In this document: one piece after another, positions 15,517-22,706 of the stretch
Layout: the number at the start of each line of letters is the position of its first letter
Numbering within the stretch: the stretch's first letter is position 1
DNA from: Colimorpha_A sp045543555
Lineage (GTDB): Bacteria > Bacillota > Clostridia > Oscillospirales > CAG-272
Length of the DNA: 64,000 nucleotides
Direction: 5' to 3'
Assembly (NCBI GenBank): GCA_045543555.1
Contig: JAZQMQ010000009.1
Coordinates: forward strand, 145,159-209,158
The notes under the pieces: generated by a model
Database searches by the model: none
Seen by the model: only the letters and a program-made list of their open reading frames with translations
Told to the model about the DNA's origin: nothing
Program-made: the position numbers and the translations under genes

Positions 15517-16602
15517 TCAGCTCTCATTTTTGCTTGTAATTTTCTCCTCGATTGCCGCAAGACGCTTTTTCAGCTTAAGAGCGGAGAAAAGAAGGTGCCT
15601 CGGTATGTCAATCAATGAGCAGAAAACGTAAATTCCCAGAACTATACCGAGCGTTATGAGAATTACCATTGGCAGAGGTTTGTCCACGACCGATGCAAAG
15701 CGTCCCTTTAGCAGATATACCCATACAAGCGGATGGGAATGAATGATATAAACGCTGAATGACGTTGCCGCGAGGAGGCTTATTACCTTTTGCATTATTC
15801 TCGGTCGGATATTTATCTGCTTGAACAGAATGAAGAGGAAGAAGCCTGCTCCGAGGATTGTGGGTGAGGTGTAGGTGAGCAGAACTCCGCAGTAAACCTC
15901 AAGAGCAGTTCCCGAAAGAACAGTATCCGAAAATACAGTCACACCCCAGGTGATGAGAATACAAAAAACGTATCCGATCAAAGCCTTAATCGGCGTGAGT
16001 GATCTTAAGGGCTCGTATTTTTTGATATACATTCCGAGAAGATAGAGATAAGCAAGCCATACAGCCGAATATCCCGTATTCAGATCCATAGCATCTCCGC
16101 CCGCCATAAGCGATACGACTGAGAAAAATACCGTCATAACCGCAAGCATCGTTCCAAACTGTTTCTTTGAAAGCGTGTCGGCAGTCTTGCTTAAGATGGG
16201 CAGAAAGAGAAACAGGCAGAAATAGCTCGAAAAATACCAATAACTGCCCGAGGTTACGGGGAATATCGACTTGATCACGGTGATAAGTCCGACACTTTCG
16301 GGACGGAAGATCGCAAATCCGGCGGTTATCAGCAGGGTGTAGAAGGCGACCTGGAGCCAGAGAAGCACGAGCGATGAATACTTCGGCTTGGAATTGACAT
16401 AGCCCGAAATTAAAGCGTAGCAGTTAACTGCGCAGTATGCGGCACTCTCAAGGAGCCAAAGGGCTTCGTTTTTGCCGCGCATTCCGACCGATGCATCGAG
16501 AATTCCGCCCTGTCCGACAACGTGAAGAAGAACGACCATCAGCATTGCGACGGCTCTTAGCAAATCGATTCCGTAATTTCTGTTACTTTCGGATCTTGTC
16601 AA
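15517..16602 (-). CDS. Acyltransferase-3 family membrane protein
   Basis: An OafA/WecH-type integral membrane acyltransferase of about 361 residues with around ten hydrophobic segments. It opens with the signature NYGIDLLRAVAMLMVVLLHV, whose His is the family catalytic residue. Later IIHSHPLVWVYLLKG near the C terminus is also typical. These enzymes O-acetylate cell-wall or exopolysaccharide sugars. I place the start at TTG 16602, 8 nt behind GGAGG; a GTG at 16629 would run through that SD. A consensus promoter lies at 16638-16666. No polysaccharide cluster is adjacent, so the acceptor is unknown. Confidence 0.85.
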   Translation of the reverse strand: MTRSESNRNYGIDLLRAVAMLMVVLLHVVGQGGILDASVGMRGKNEALWLLESAAYCAVNCYALISGYVNSKPKYSSLVLLWLQVAFYTLLITAGFAIFRPESVGLITVIKSIFPVTSGSYWYFSSYFCLFLFLPILSKTADTLSKKQFGTMLAVMTVFFSVVSLMAGGDAMDLNTGYSAVWLAYLYLLGMYIKKYEPLRSLTPIKALIGYVFCILITWGVTVFSDTVLSGTALEVYCGVLLTYTSPTILGAGFFLFILFKQINIRPRIMQKVISLLAATSFSVYIIHSHPLVWVYLLKGRFASVVDKPLPMVILITLGIVLGIYVFCSLIDIPRHLLFSALKLKKRLAAIEEKITSKNES

Positions 16603-16637
16603 GCTTTTGTCCTCCGTTTCGTGTTTCACTATCTGTT

Positions 16638-16666
16638 ATTATACGGCTGTTTTAATAAAAAGTCAA
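16638..16666 (-). promoter_or_regulatory. Acyltransferase promoter
   Basis: TTGACT (16666-16661), 17-bp spacer, TATAAT (16643-16638) on the minus strand. Confidence 0.85.
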
Positions 16667-16734
16667 TAGAAACATAGATTGATAATCCATCGAAGTCTGT
16701 TTGTTAACAAAAATTAAAAAAATACTCAAACCCC

Positions 16735-16763
16735 TTGATATATAAGGGGAAATGTGGTAAAAT
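16735..16763 (+). promoter_or_regulatory. Promoter of the hup operon
   Basis: TTGATA (16735-16740), 17-bp spacer, TAAAAT (16758-16763), about 95 bp before the HU start codon. It drives hup-rqcP and probably read-through into yabPQ-divIC. Confidence 0.82.
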
Positions 16764-16858
16764 TACATCAGTATGCAAATACAAAAAACAGGATCGGCGT
16801 CCGTCGGCTGCCGATTCTGTAAAATAAATTTCATACCGACGGAGATATGAGGTAATTC

Positions 16859-17134
16859 ATGAACAAGACAGAGCTCATCGCAGCAGTAGCAGAAAAGACC
16901 GGACTTAAGAAGAAGGACGCTGAGGCAGCAGTTGCAGCAGTTCTTAATACCGTAGCAGACACTCTCGCAGCAGGTGAGAAGGTTCAGCTCATCGGCTTCG
17001 GTACATTCGAGACCAAGACCCGTGCAGCAAGAGAGGGCAGAAATCCCCTTACTGGCGAAACCATCAAGATCGCAGCTTCCAAGACACCTGCATTCTCCGC
17101 AGGCGCTGCTCTTAAGGCTCAGGTAAACAAGTAA
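16859..17134 (+). CDS. hup: HU family DNA-binding protein
   Basis: Histone-like dimer that bends and compacts DNA. The 91 residues match the family exactly: N-terminal NKTELIAAVAEKTGLKKKDA, GFGTFETKTRAAREGRNP forming the DNA-binding beta arm, and a C-terminal basic tail. Codon bias is strong (highly expressed). It is the first gene of the hup-rqcP-yabP-yabQ-divIC string, conserved in clostridia, and rqcP begins 1 bp after its stop. Confidence 0.97.
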   Translation: MNKTELIAAVAEKTGLKKKDAEAAVAAVLNTVADTLAAGEKVQLIGFGTFETKTRAAREGRNPLTGETIKIAASKTPAFSAGAALKAQVNK

Positions 17135-17135
17135 T

Positions 17136-17378
17136 ATGCGTCTGGACAAGTACCTGAAGGTCTCGCGTCTTATCAAAAGACGTACCGTTGCAAACGATGC
17201 TTGCGACAATGCAAGAGTAATGGTAAACGGCAGAAACGCAAAAGCGTCATACGACGTTAAGGAAAACGATGTGATCGAGATCTCCTTCGGTGAGAGAACG
17301 CTGAAGGTGAGGGTGCTTGATATAAAGGAGCACACCTTAAAGGCAGATGCTTCGTCTCTTTACGAAGTGATTTCGTAA
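17136..17378 (+). CDS. rqcP: S4-domain RNA-binding protein RqcP (YabO)
   Basis: A small S4-fold protein (80 residues) of the YabO/RqcP family. In B. subtilis RqcP joins RqcH on obstructed 50S subunits and promotes processive C-terminal Ala-tailing of stalled nascent chains. The S4 motif (MRLDKYLKVSRLIKRRTVAND, residues 1-21, then VMVNGRNAKASYDVKENDVIE) is complete. Its partner RqcH is also in this window (29285-31033), in a separate operon. It starts 1 bp after hup, consistent with translational coupling. Confidence 0.93.
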   Translation: MRLDKYLKVSRLIKRRTVANDACDNARVMVNGRNAKASYDVKENDVIEISFGERTLKVRVLDIKEHTLKADASSLYEVIS

Positions 17379-17392
17379 TATCGGTCATAAAT

Positions 17393-17437
17393 CCGCCTCC
17401 GCTGTATTATACTGTATCAGTATCAAAACGGAGGCGG
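17393..17437 (+). promoter_or_regulatory. Hairpin sequestering the yabP Shine-Dalgarno, with possible internal sporulation promoter
   Basis: CCGCCTCCG (17393-17401) is perfectly complementary to CGGAGGCGG (17429-17437), which contains the yabP SD. In RNA read through from hup-rqcP the 9-bp GC stem would hide the SD. The region also holds GTCATAAA (17384-17391) and TATACTGT (17408-17415), loosely like sigma-E -35/-10 boxes; a transcript starting in the loop would lack the left arm and be free for translation. The base pairing is seen; the regulatory reading is inference. Confidence 0.5.
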
Positions 17438-17441
17438 CAAT

Positions 17442-17726
17442 ATGACAAACAGGATAGGCACGGAAACAAACGGTGAGGTGAGCCAAAAGCTCATCTTGTC
17501 CGACAGGCAAAGCCTCGAGGTCGGCGGTGTTACCGATGTTGTGAGCTTCGACGAGAGCGGAGCGGTACTGAAAACGGTAAACGGAACGCTGATGATCGAC
17601 GGCGAGGAGCTCCACGTAACCAAGCTCGATATCGAAAACGGCAACGTCAGTGTTGAAGGAAAGGTAAACGGTCTGTTTTTCTCTGACGGCGGTGATCGGA
17701 AGGGAAGAAAGCGCATCTTCAAATGA
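17442..17726 (+). CDS. yabP: Sporulation protein YabP
   Basis: A member of the YabP/YqfC family, expressed in the mother cell during sporulation in Bacillus and Clostridium, whose biochemical role is unknown. At 94 residues it has the family length; LSDRQSLEVGGVTDVVSFDE and MIDGEELHVTKLDIENG are the conserved stretches. The stop overlaps the yabQ start by 4 bp. An SD-occluding hairpin precedes it. Presence implies a spore-forming ancestry. Confidence 0.92.
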   Translation: MTNRIGTETNGEVSQKLILSDRQSLEVGGVTDVVSFDESGAVLKTVNGTLMIDGEELHVTKLDIENGNVSVEGKVNGLFFSDGGDRKGRKRIFK

Positions 17727-18232
17727 TACTTTTTCCCACACCCGTCGATCAGTTCTTTCCATTTTTGATCTGCTCGTTTTTCTTGGGTATTGTTCTTGGA
17801 GCCATATATGAAATATTCAGGATCCGAAGGATCGCATTTAAAAACGGATCGGTTAAAGCAACAAAAATTATTGATACCGTTATAACGGCGTTTGAGGACA
17901 CCGTTTTTCTCATATTTGCCGCAATCACGACAATAATCCTGTCATATAAGCTCAATTACGGAATTCCACGATGGTATTCCTACGGGGCAGCGATTTTGGG
18001 CGTGATTTTGTGGCGGAAAACCGCGGGGAGACTCATAATTAAGCTCGCGGATAAAATAATCGCACTCATAAAAGGTTCAATCAAGAAAATTTTGGGGAAG
18101 GTCATACTCCCGCCGATACGGTTTATTTCGGGATTGATTGGAAAAATTGCATTAAGGATCAAAAATAACAGGGCAAAAGCCTACACTAAGAGATATCTGA
18201 AAGGGATCCTCGACAGTATCTTTAACGAGTAG
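17723..18232 (+). CDS. yabQ: Spore cortex biosynthesis protein YabQ
   Basis: A 169-residue membrane protein with an N-terminal span (about residues 10-30), two central hydrophobic segments (about 55-80 and 85-100) and a basic C-terminal tail. In B. subtilis YabQ localises to the forespore outer membrane and is needed for cortex formation. The gene overlaps yabP by 4 bp (ATGA) and is followed 24 bp later by divIC, the conserved order. Assignment rests on topology and context plus the N-terminal FFLGIVLGAIYEIFRI segment. Confidence 0.88.
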   Translation: MILFPTPVDQFFPFLICSFFLGIVLGAIYEIFRIRRIAFKNGSVKATKIIDTVITAFEDTVFLIFAAITTIILSYKLNYGIPRWYSYGAAILGVILWRKTAGRLIIKLADKIIALIKGSIKKILGKVILPPIRFISGLIGKIALRIKNNRAKAYTKRYLKGILDSIFNE

Positions 18233-18256
18233 AAATGTCTGAGAGGAGTACGTAAA

Positions 18257-18532
18257 ATGAAGAATGCAAGACTTAATTTTTTTATAAAGCTGACTATTCT
18301 TGTGGTTATCTGCTTCTGCGCGGTAAATATCATACGTCTCCGTACCGAATATAATTCGCTAATCGAGGCTCAGAATAAGCTCGAACAGCAAAAGGAAGTC
18401 TATGAGGAGGAAATCGAGCGCTTAAAGAGTGAGCTTGAAAGGCCTATGGACGACGAATACGTTATGCGTATTGCAAGAGAAAAGCTTAATTATTATCTTC
18501 CCGATGAAGTAATCTTCTATAACGACCGATAA
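18257..18532 (+). CDS. divIC: Septum formation initiator, DivIC/FtsB family
   Basis: A bitopic division protein: short cytoplasmic N terminus, one membrane span (about residues 8-26), then a coiled coil (about 28-60: YNSLIEAQNKLEQQKEVYEE) and the conserved C-terminal DDEYVMRIAREKLNYYLPDE. It would work with FtsL and DivIB at the divisome. Length 91 is usual. It closes the hup-rqcP-yabP-yabQ-divIC string and is followed by a terminator. Confidence 0.9.
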   Translation: MKNARLNFFIKLTILVVICFCAVNIIRLRTEYNSLIEAQNKLEQQKEVYEEEIERLKSELERPMDDEYVMRIAREKLNYYLPDEVIFYNDR

Positions 18533-18570
18533 TAATGCCACTTGATTTTGGCTTAATAATGGTTTATAAT

Positions 18571-18600
18571 AATACTGTACCGATTGCTCGGTGCAGTATT
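18571..18600 (+). terminator. Terminator after divIC
   Basis: AATACTG-ACCGA pairs with TCGGT-CAGTATT (12 pairs around a T/G mismatch, loop TTGC), followed by TTTGATTTTT. Confidence 0.8.
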
Positions 18601-18626
18601 TTTGATTTTTACGGGCGGAATATATA

Positions 18627-19910
18627 ATGAGAAAGCTTACGGTCGGTGAAAAAACCGCATATTCAGTAGCGCTTGCAATGACAGCGCTTTTTATTTGTAC
18701 GGCAATTCTTGCCGCGGTTATCATGGGGGCTCTGAAAAAGACGGAAATTGAATTTTCAGAGTACCGCACTGATGCGGAGATAAAGCTGTCCGAGCTTGAA
18801 AAAAAGCGAAATGAAATGAGGGCGGCGACATCCGAGCTTGAAAATAAGCTAAAGGTCGCCGAAAAAACGAGAGCAGAGCTCGAAATGAAGATAGGACAGA
18901 CCGAAAAGGAGCTATCCGAGCTTAAAAGCTCATTTGAAAACAAGGACGAGCTGTATAAAACGCTCAACGATCAGCTATCTTCATTAGAGAATGATCTGAA
19001 GACGAAGAATGCGGAGATCGAGGCGCTAAAAAATGACGTTAAGGAGCTGTCAAGGGCATACGGAGCAGATCTTAACAGCCAGTATGAGCTTATGGCAGAG
19101 CTTACCGCCCTGCTTGATACGCTTTCCGAGGACGGAAATTTGTCGGTATATTACAAGGATCTTGAAAGAGGTCATCTTTACAGGTTCAATGAAGCTAAAG
19201 AGTACCCCACCTCAGGCTGTATAGCGATTCCTTTTGCCCTGTCGGTGCTGGAAGCGGCTTCGGAGGAAAAAAAGGAATACGACAGGCTGCTCGGCGACCT
19301 TCAGGTGACCGATCCGAATGCAACGGAGGTTCCGAATTTTACACGTAAATACGATCTGGATAAAATCTTCGTTTATACGGAGGATAAGGCAGTAAACGGT
19401 TCGGGCGTGATAAAGGACAGCGATTTCGACTCGGAATTCAGCTACTATGAGCTTTTTGAGCTTTATCTTAAGTATAGCGATTCGGTTGCGGAGAAGGAGC
19501 TTAATGCCTTATACGGTACCACTCTCAGAAACACTTTGCTTAAGAATATAGGAACAACTGTAATGAAGACGGATCCCGAAAAAACAACCGCATCGGATCT
19601 CGGTCTGATTATGCAGAGGCTGTATTATTTTGCTGAAAGCGGAGCTTCATATTCGTCACTTATCAAGAAATCCATGGCAGAATCGGCTCACAACGTAATG
19701 ATATGCGGCGGAATAAGCGACAAGACGGTTCTTCATCAGCACGGATGGAGCGAGGGGGCTTATCACGATATGGCTGTCGTATATGACGAGCATCCCTACG
19801 TTCTTGCGATAACAACTGATCTTGATAAAGGCGGAGACGTTATAAATAAAAACATACAAAAGATCGCTTCGCTGATCGACGGCATACACGAATGCTTCTA
19901 CGGAGAATAA
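18627..19910 (+). CDS. Membrane-anchored coiled-coil protein with degenerate beta-lactamase-like domain
   Basis: One N-terminal membrane span (about residues 15-37), a long coiled coil (about 45-140, heavy in Glu/Lys/Leu heptads) and an extracellular domain (about 150-425) with the layout of class A beta-lactamase-like serine hydrolases: GNLSVYYKDLERG, PTSGCIAIPFALSVLEA, then YYELFELYLKYSDSVAEKEL and HQHGWSEGAYHDMAVVY. The nucleophile box is changed: where relatives have S-x-x-K before x-P, residues 197-200 read GCIA, so both the Ser and Lys seem lost. It is probably a non-catalytic peptidoglycan- or protein-binding module. It sits between divIC and ispE, 2 bp before ispE. Whether C198 has a role is unknown. 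Confidence 0.72.
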   Translation: MRKLTVGEKTAYSVALAMTALFICTAILAAVIMGALKKTEIEFSEYRTDAEIKLSELEKKRNEMRAATSELENKLKVAEKTRAELEMKIGQTEKELSELKSSFENKDELYKTLNDQLSSLENDLKTKNAEIEALKNDVKELSRAYGADLNSQYELMAELTALLDTLSEDGNLSVYYKDLERGHLYRFNEAKEYPTSGCIAIPFALSVLEAASEEKKEYDRLLGDLQVTDPNATEVPNFTRKYDLDKIFVYTEDKAVNGSGVIKDSDFDSEFSYYELFELYLKYSDSVAEKELNALYGTTLRNTLLKNIGTTVMKTDPEKTTASDLGLIMQRLYYFAESGASYSSLIKKSMAESAHNVMICGGISDKTVLHQHGWSEGAYHDMAVVYDEHPYVLAITTDLDKGGDVINKNIQKIASLIDGIHECFYGE

Positions 19911-19912
19911 CG

Positions 19913-20821
19913 ATGAATACTGTAACCGAAAAGGCGTACGGAAAGATCAATCTGTATCTTGACGTCGTGGGGAAACGCGACGACGGGTATCACAACATTT
20001 TAAGTGTAATGCACACTGTGGGACTTTTTGACGTTGTGACAGTTTCAAAAGCCGAAAACGATATAAAAATGACCTGCTCCGATCCGGGCTTAAGCTGCGG
20101 AGAGGATAATCTGTGTGTGAAAGCCGCCAAAAAATTCTATGACGCCACAAACATACACGGCGGATGTGAAATATATTTGGATAAAACACTTCCGATGGGT
20201 GCGGGAATGGGAGGCGGAAGCGCTGATGCCGCGGCGGTTCTCCGAGCATTGAATAACCTTTATGACGCTTCACTTACAACCGATGAGCTTTGTGATATCG
20301 GTGTTAAGATTGGTGCAGACGTACCGTTTTGCGTGGTCGGGGGATGCAAAAAAGCCGAGGGTATCGGCGAAATTCTGACTGATTTTCCTTCTTTGCCGGA
20401 ATGTTTTCTGGTCATCTGTGAAGGCGGTAAAAAGGTAAGCACTCCCGAGGCGTACAGGCAGACAGACTGCACTCCCGCATCAAAGATAGGCGATTTTGAA
20501 GGTTTGAGAAATAATATGCTGAAGGGAAGCCTTGAAGGTATCTGCAATCGCCTTTATAATCGTTTTGAGGATACGTATGCCGACTGCGAAAGAGTGAAGG
20601 ACTTATTAGCAGACAATGGCGCAAACGGTGCCTTGATGACAGGCTCGGGCTCGGCAGTGTTCGGAATATTTGATTGCACAGATAAAGCCGAAAAAGCCCA
20701 AAAAGTGCTTGAAAAATCGGGAATTCGAAGCTTTGTCACCGCTCCTCACTATCATATTGAACAAAAATCGCGCGTCAAAACCGTCACTCTGCACAATCGT
20801 TTTCCTGAAGCGAAACCTTGA
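19913..20821 (+). CDS. ispE: 4-diphosphocytidyl-2-C-methyl-D-erythritol kinase
   Basis: GHMP-family kinase that phosphorylates CDP-ME at the 2-position in the non-mevalonate (MEP) isoprenoid pathway. The 302-residue frame shows AYGKINLYLDVVGKRDDGYH at the N terminus, the ATP-binding PMGAGMGGGSADAA near residue 93, and the C-terminal MTGSGSAVFGIF. The start at 19913 is set by ACGGAG 7 nt upstream; an ATG 21 bp earlier lies within the preceding gene. It begins 2 bp after the degenerate beta-lactamase-like gene, so the two are likely co-transcribed. Confidence 0.97.
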   Translation: MNTVTEKAYGKINLYLDVVGKRDDGYHNILSVMHTVGLFDVVTVSKAENDIKMTCSDPGLSCGEDNLCVKAAKKFYDATNIHGGCEIYLDKTLPMGAGMGGGSADAAAVLRALNNLYDASLTTDELCDIGVKIGADVPFCVVGGCKKAEGIGEILTDFPSLPECFLVICEGGKKVSTPEAYRQTDCTPASKIGDFEGLRNNMLKGSLEGICNRLYNRFEDTYADCERVKDLLADNGANGALMTGSGSAVFGIFDCTDKAEKAQKVLEKSGIRSFVTAPHYHIEQKSRVKTVTLHNRFPEAKP

Positions 20822-20944
20822 CAAAAAATGTTAGCGATTGTGTAATTATTTTACTGATAAGATTATAAAAAGTAGACTGTGACATGAAAAGGCTTAATAA
20901 ACTTATTGTAATTTTTGTAGCTGTTGTAATGTCACAGCCCTTGT

Positions 20945-21180
20945 AATTTCCCCTCTGCTGCAGGTGACGTAGAAGCTCTGCATACCCGGAAGATCGACCC
21001 CGCCACCTTCGCTACCAAGGTTACCGACGGTCCCTTCACCTTCGGTTCCGTTCCCGGTGATAACGGCGCGGGAATGATCGGGCGTTTGGTCATTAATATG
21101 ATGGAGGATTACCGCTTGAACGTAATAGTTTTCGATCCTTTTCTCCCCGATAAAAAGGCTGATGAGCTGGGGGTAGTAAA
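20945..21180 (+). pseudogene. Remnant of a D-2-hydroxyacid dehydrogenase-like Rossmann segment
   Basis: The plus strand holds an open stretch without RBS or proper start. At 21068-21140 it encodes GAGMIGRLVINMMEDY followed by LNVIVFDPFLPDKKADELG, the GxGxxG-(~18)-D fingerprint and the YDPF-like strand end of NAD-binding D-isomer 2-hydroxyacid (phosphoglycerate-type) dehydrogenases. The preceding 40 residues are not recognised. It ends abruptly near 21180 where minus-strand sequence of other origin begins. Only about 50 informative residues exist, so the family call is moderate. Confidence 0.45.
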
Positions 21181-21217
21181 GTCCGTTATGTTCGGTATTA
21201 GTAATCTGATTTTTCAT
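21163..21217 (-). pseudogene. 5' scrap of a small transposon-type gene (TnpV-like start)
   Basis: The minus strand has a strong RBS (AAAGGATATTTACA) and ATG 21217, followed by a start reminiscent of transposon-encoded TnpV proteins (ITNTEHNGLYYPQL). After about 18 codons the frame runs antisense into the dehydrogenase remnant and stops resembling anything. The TnpV link is a weak pattern match. The upstream DNA carries the interleaved inverted repeats described separately. Confidence 0.3.
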
Positions 21218-21218
21218 T

Positions 21219-21302
21219 GTAAATATCCTTTCTTAAAAATGTTTTCGTTTGGCATCAACTATAAAGGATATTTACTTAGGCGGTGCTCGCGCGTGATGCC
21301 AA
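21219..21302 (-). repeat. Two interleaved perfect inverted repeats (H-type pseudoknot layout) over an RBS
   Basis: Arms A/A' (13 bp, GTAAATATCCTTT at 21219-21231 and its complement at 21263-21275) and B/B' (9 bp, TTGGCATCA at 21249-21257 and TGATGCCAA at 21294-21302) alternate A-B-A'-B'. On the minus-strand RNA this is the topology of an H-type pseudoknot, and arm A contains the AAAGGA ribosome binding site of the ATG at 21217. Confidence 0.6.
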
Positions 21303-21340
21303 CAACAGCAGATTGACATCACATATCACCGAACACAAAA

Positions 21341-21384
21341 AGAAATCCGAACCCTTCGCCTATCGGCTTTGTGTTCGGATTTCT
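21341..21384 (-). terminator. Terminator after tRNA-Leu
   Basis: AGAAATCCGAAC/GTTCGGATTTCT 12-bp perfect arms; minus-strand continuation TTTTGTG. It lies 7 bp beyond the tRNA 3' end. Confidence 0.82.
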
Positions 21385-21390
21385 ACTGTT

Positions 21391-21477
21391 TGGTGCGGGT
21401 AGCAGGGGTCGAACCTGTATGACCGTGAAGTCACTAGAACCTGAATCTAGCGCGTCTGCCAATTCCGCCATACCCGC
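21391..21477 (-). tRNA. tRNA-Leu (anticodon CAG)
   Basis: Complete class II tRNA with an extra arm. Acceptor GCGGGTA pairs with TACCCGC, the anticodon stem-loop CTAGA-TTCAGGT-TCTAG gives anticodon CAG, the T-arm contains GGTTCGACC, and the CCA end is encoded (21393-21391). No promoter lies directly upstream; the consensus promoter is 228 bp away, beyond a duplicated 5' fragment of the same tRNA (see 21456-21687). Confidence 0.95.
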
Positions 21478-21687
21478 ATATTACATATTAAATTTTCTGT
21501 TGTTTGTTACACGGAGCAGCTCTCCGTGGCGGCACTACGGCAGCCGCTTCCGCGTGACCGCTTGCGGTGCCCGAAATACGTCGTTCGCTTTCGCTCACCG
21601 TATTTCGACCGCTACGCCTTTTCGATCTCGCTTCATCCGCCCCCGGCGGCGCTCGCTCTCAAAGCTGCCAATTCCGCCATACCCGCA
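21456..21687 (-). repeat. 23-bp tRNA-5' direct repeats bracketing a 186-bp palindromic insert
   Basis: The first 22 nt of tRNA-Leu plus the preceding base occur twice, exactly, at 21456-21478 (in the intact tRNA) and 21665-21687. Between them are 186 bp, with a GC-rich, highly self-complementary core: CACGGAG-AGCTG-CTCCGTG, a CGAAATACG/CGTATTTCG arm pair extended by GCGGT/ACCGC, and other short stems. Only the outer copy abuts a promoter. The layout suits either an insertion that duplicated the tRNA 5' end or a partly deleted tandem tRNA-Leu pair. Confidence 0.75.
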
Positions 21688-21704
21688 CGTCAACTTACCG
21701 TAAT

Positions 21705-21733
21705 ATTATATCACTAAAACTACGGTTTGTCAA
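21705..21733 (-). promoter_or_regulatory. tRNA-Leu promoter, separated from the intact gene
   Basis: TTGACA (21733-21728), 17-bp spacer, TATAAT (21710-21705) on the minus strand, a perfect consensus, about 17 bp upstream of the truncated tRNA copy and 228 bp upstream of the intact tRNA. Confidence 0.88.
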
Positions 21734-21834
21734 GGGCTTTCAAAATATACAATTAAAAATATCAACACAAAATCAGGTGATGTAGAGCTTGGGGCTTATA
21801 TCATCAAACGTTGGCTTCTTTTAAAAACAAATAA

Positions 21835-21860
21835 AGACCCACATCCTAAGACGTGGGTCT
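21835..21860 (-). terminator. Terminator after the decayed lipoprotein gene
   Basis: AGACCCAC/GTGGGTCT stem with a 10-nt loop; minus-strand continuation TTTATTTG. Confidence 0.75.
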
Positions 21861-21865
21861 AAATT

Positions 21866-22580
21866 TTATGCTGCGGGGGTGTAGTTTACAACGAACTCGC
21901 ATATAGCGGTTACGGTATCCATTCCCTGTGCGCGAATGATGAAGTAGACGTTGGTGCATGCTGTCAGCTCTTTAGCAGAAGATGTCTGCTGCCCTGCATA
22001 TGAGCCGCGATCCTTACCGGTATAACGGAACATATCCCACCAGTTGTGCATATTCTCCCCGATATGTACATCCATTACAGCACCACCGGAGCTTGCGGTC
22101 CAGTCGCGACCTGTTACGGTGTAGGAGTAGGTTCCGTCAGCAGGAGCGGTGAATCGGATGATGATAGCCTGACCCTTGGAAGCGAAGGGGAAGGAAAGAC
22201 CGTTTGTTCTGTCTCCGAGTGTAAACTTGCCGTCGGCAGGTATTAAGAATCTTCAGGAATTTCGGTTGAGGGTGCGGTAGGCTCGGGAGTAGTGATCTCA
22301 GGAGTCGTAATTTAGGGGGCAGTAACTTCCGGAGTGGTAGCCTCGGGAGTTGTTACCGCGGTGGTGGTTGTAGTGTTGTTTGATTCCTTCTTTGAAGTGC
22401 ATGATGCAAGTGAAAATACTGTGCAAAGCGCAAGAACGATGCGAATAAGCTAGTAACCTCGGGCGTTGAGCTTGTTACAGTCATGCTTTCGGTTTCTTTT
22501 TCTTTTTATTTTCTGGAGCAGGACAGCATCGATAAGAGCGATGCTGCTGCCAAAATAACACAGAGTAATCTTTTTACCAT
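21866..22580 (-). pseudogene. Decayed Thr-Pro-Glu lipoprotein gene with two signal peptides
   Basis: From ATG 22580 (RBS GGAG) the frame encodes a lipoprotein signal peptide ending in the lipobox LSMLSC and stops after a few residues. About 75 nt later a second lipoprotein signal peptide core (IVLALCTVFSLASC) appears without its own start, followed by Thr runs and TTPEATTPEVTAP, an in-frame TAA, more TTPE repeats, a frameshift near 22240 and then a C-terminal beta-rich domain (GQAIIIRFTAPADGTYSYTV, residues ending NYTPAA). At least three lesions exclude expression of a whole protein. It looks like a fusion of two neighbouring lipoprotein genes followed by decay. Ligand unknown. Confidence 0.75.
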
Positions 22581-22659
22581 CAAAATCTCCATTTTGTCAA
22601 TATTGATGATTAATTATAACATTTCTCATTGCGGTAAAATCAATAGAATAAACAAAACA

Positions 22660-22683
22660 CGCCGATTTTTTTGCAAATCGGCG
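22660..22683 (-). terminator. Terminator after the EEP phosphodiesterase gene
   Basis: CGCCGATTT/AAATCGGCG stem; minus-strand continuation TGTTTTGTTTATT. Confidence 0.78.
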
Positions 22684-22706
22684 TTTTATGTGGTTTTAAA
22701 GAAGGA

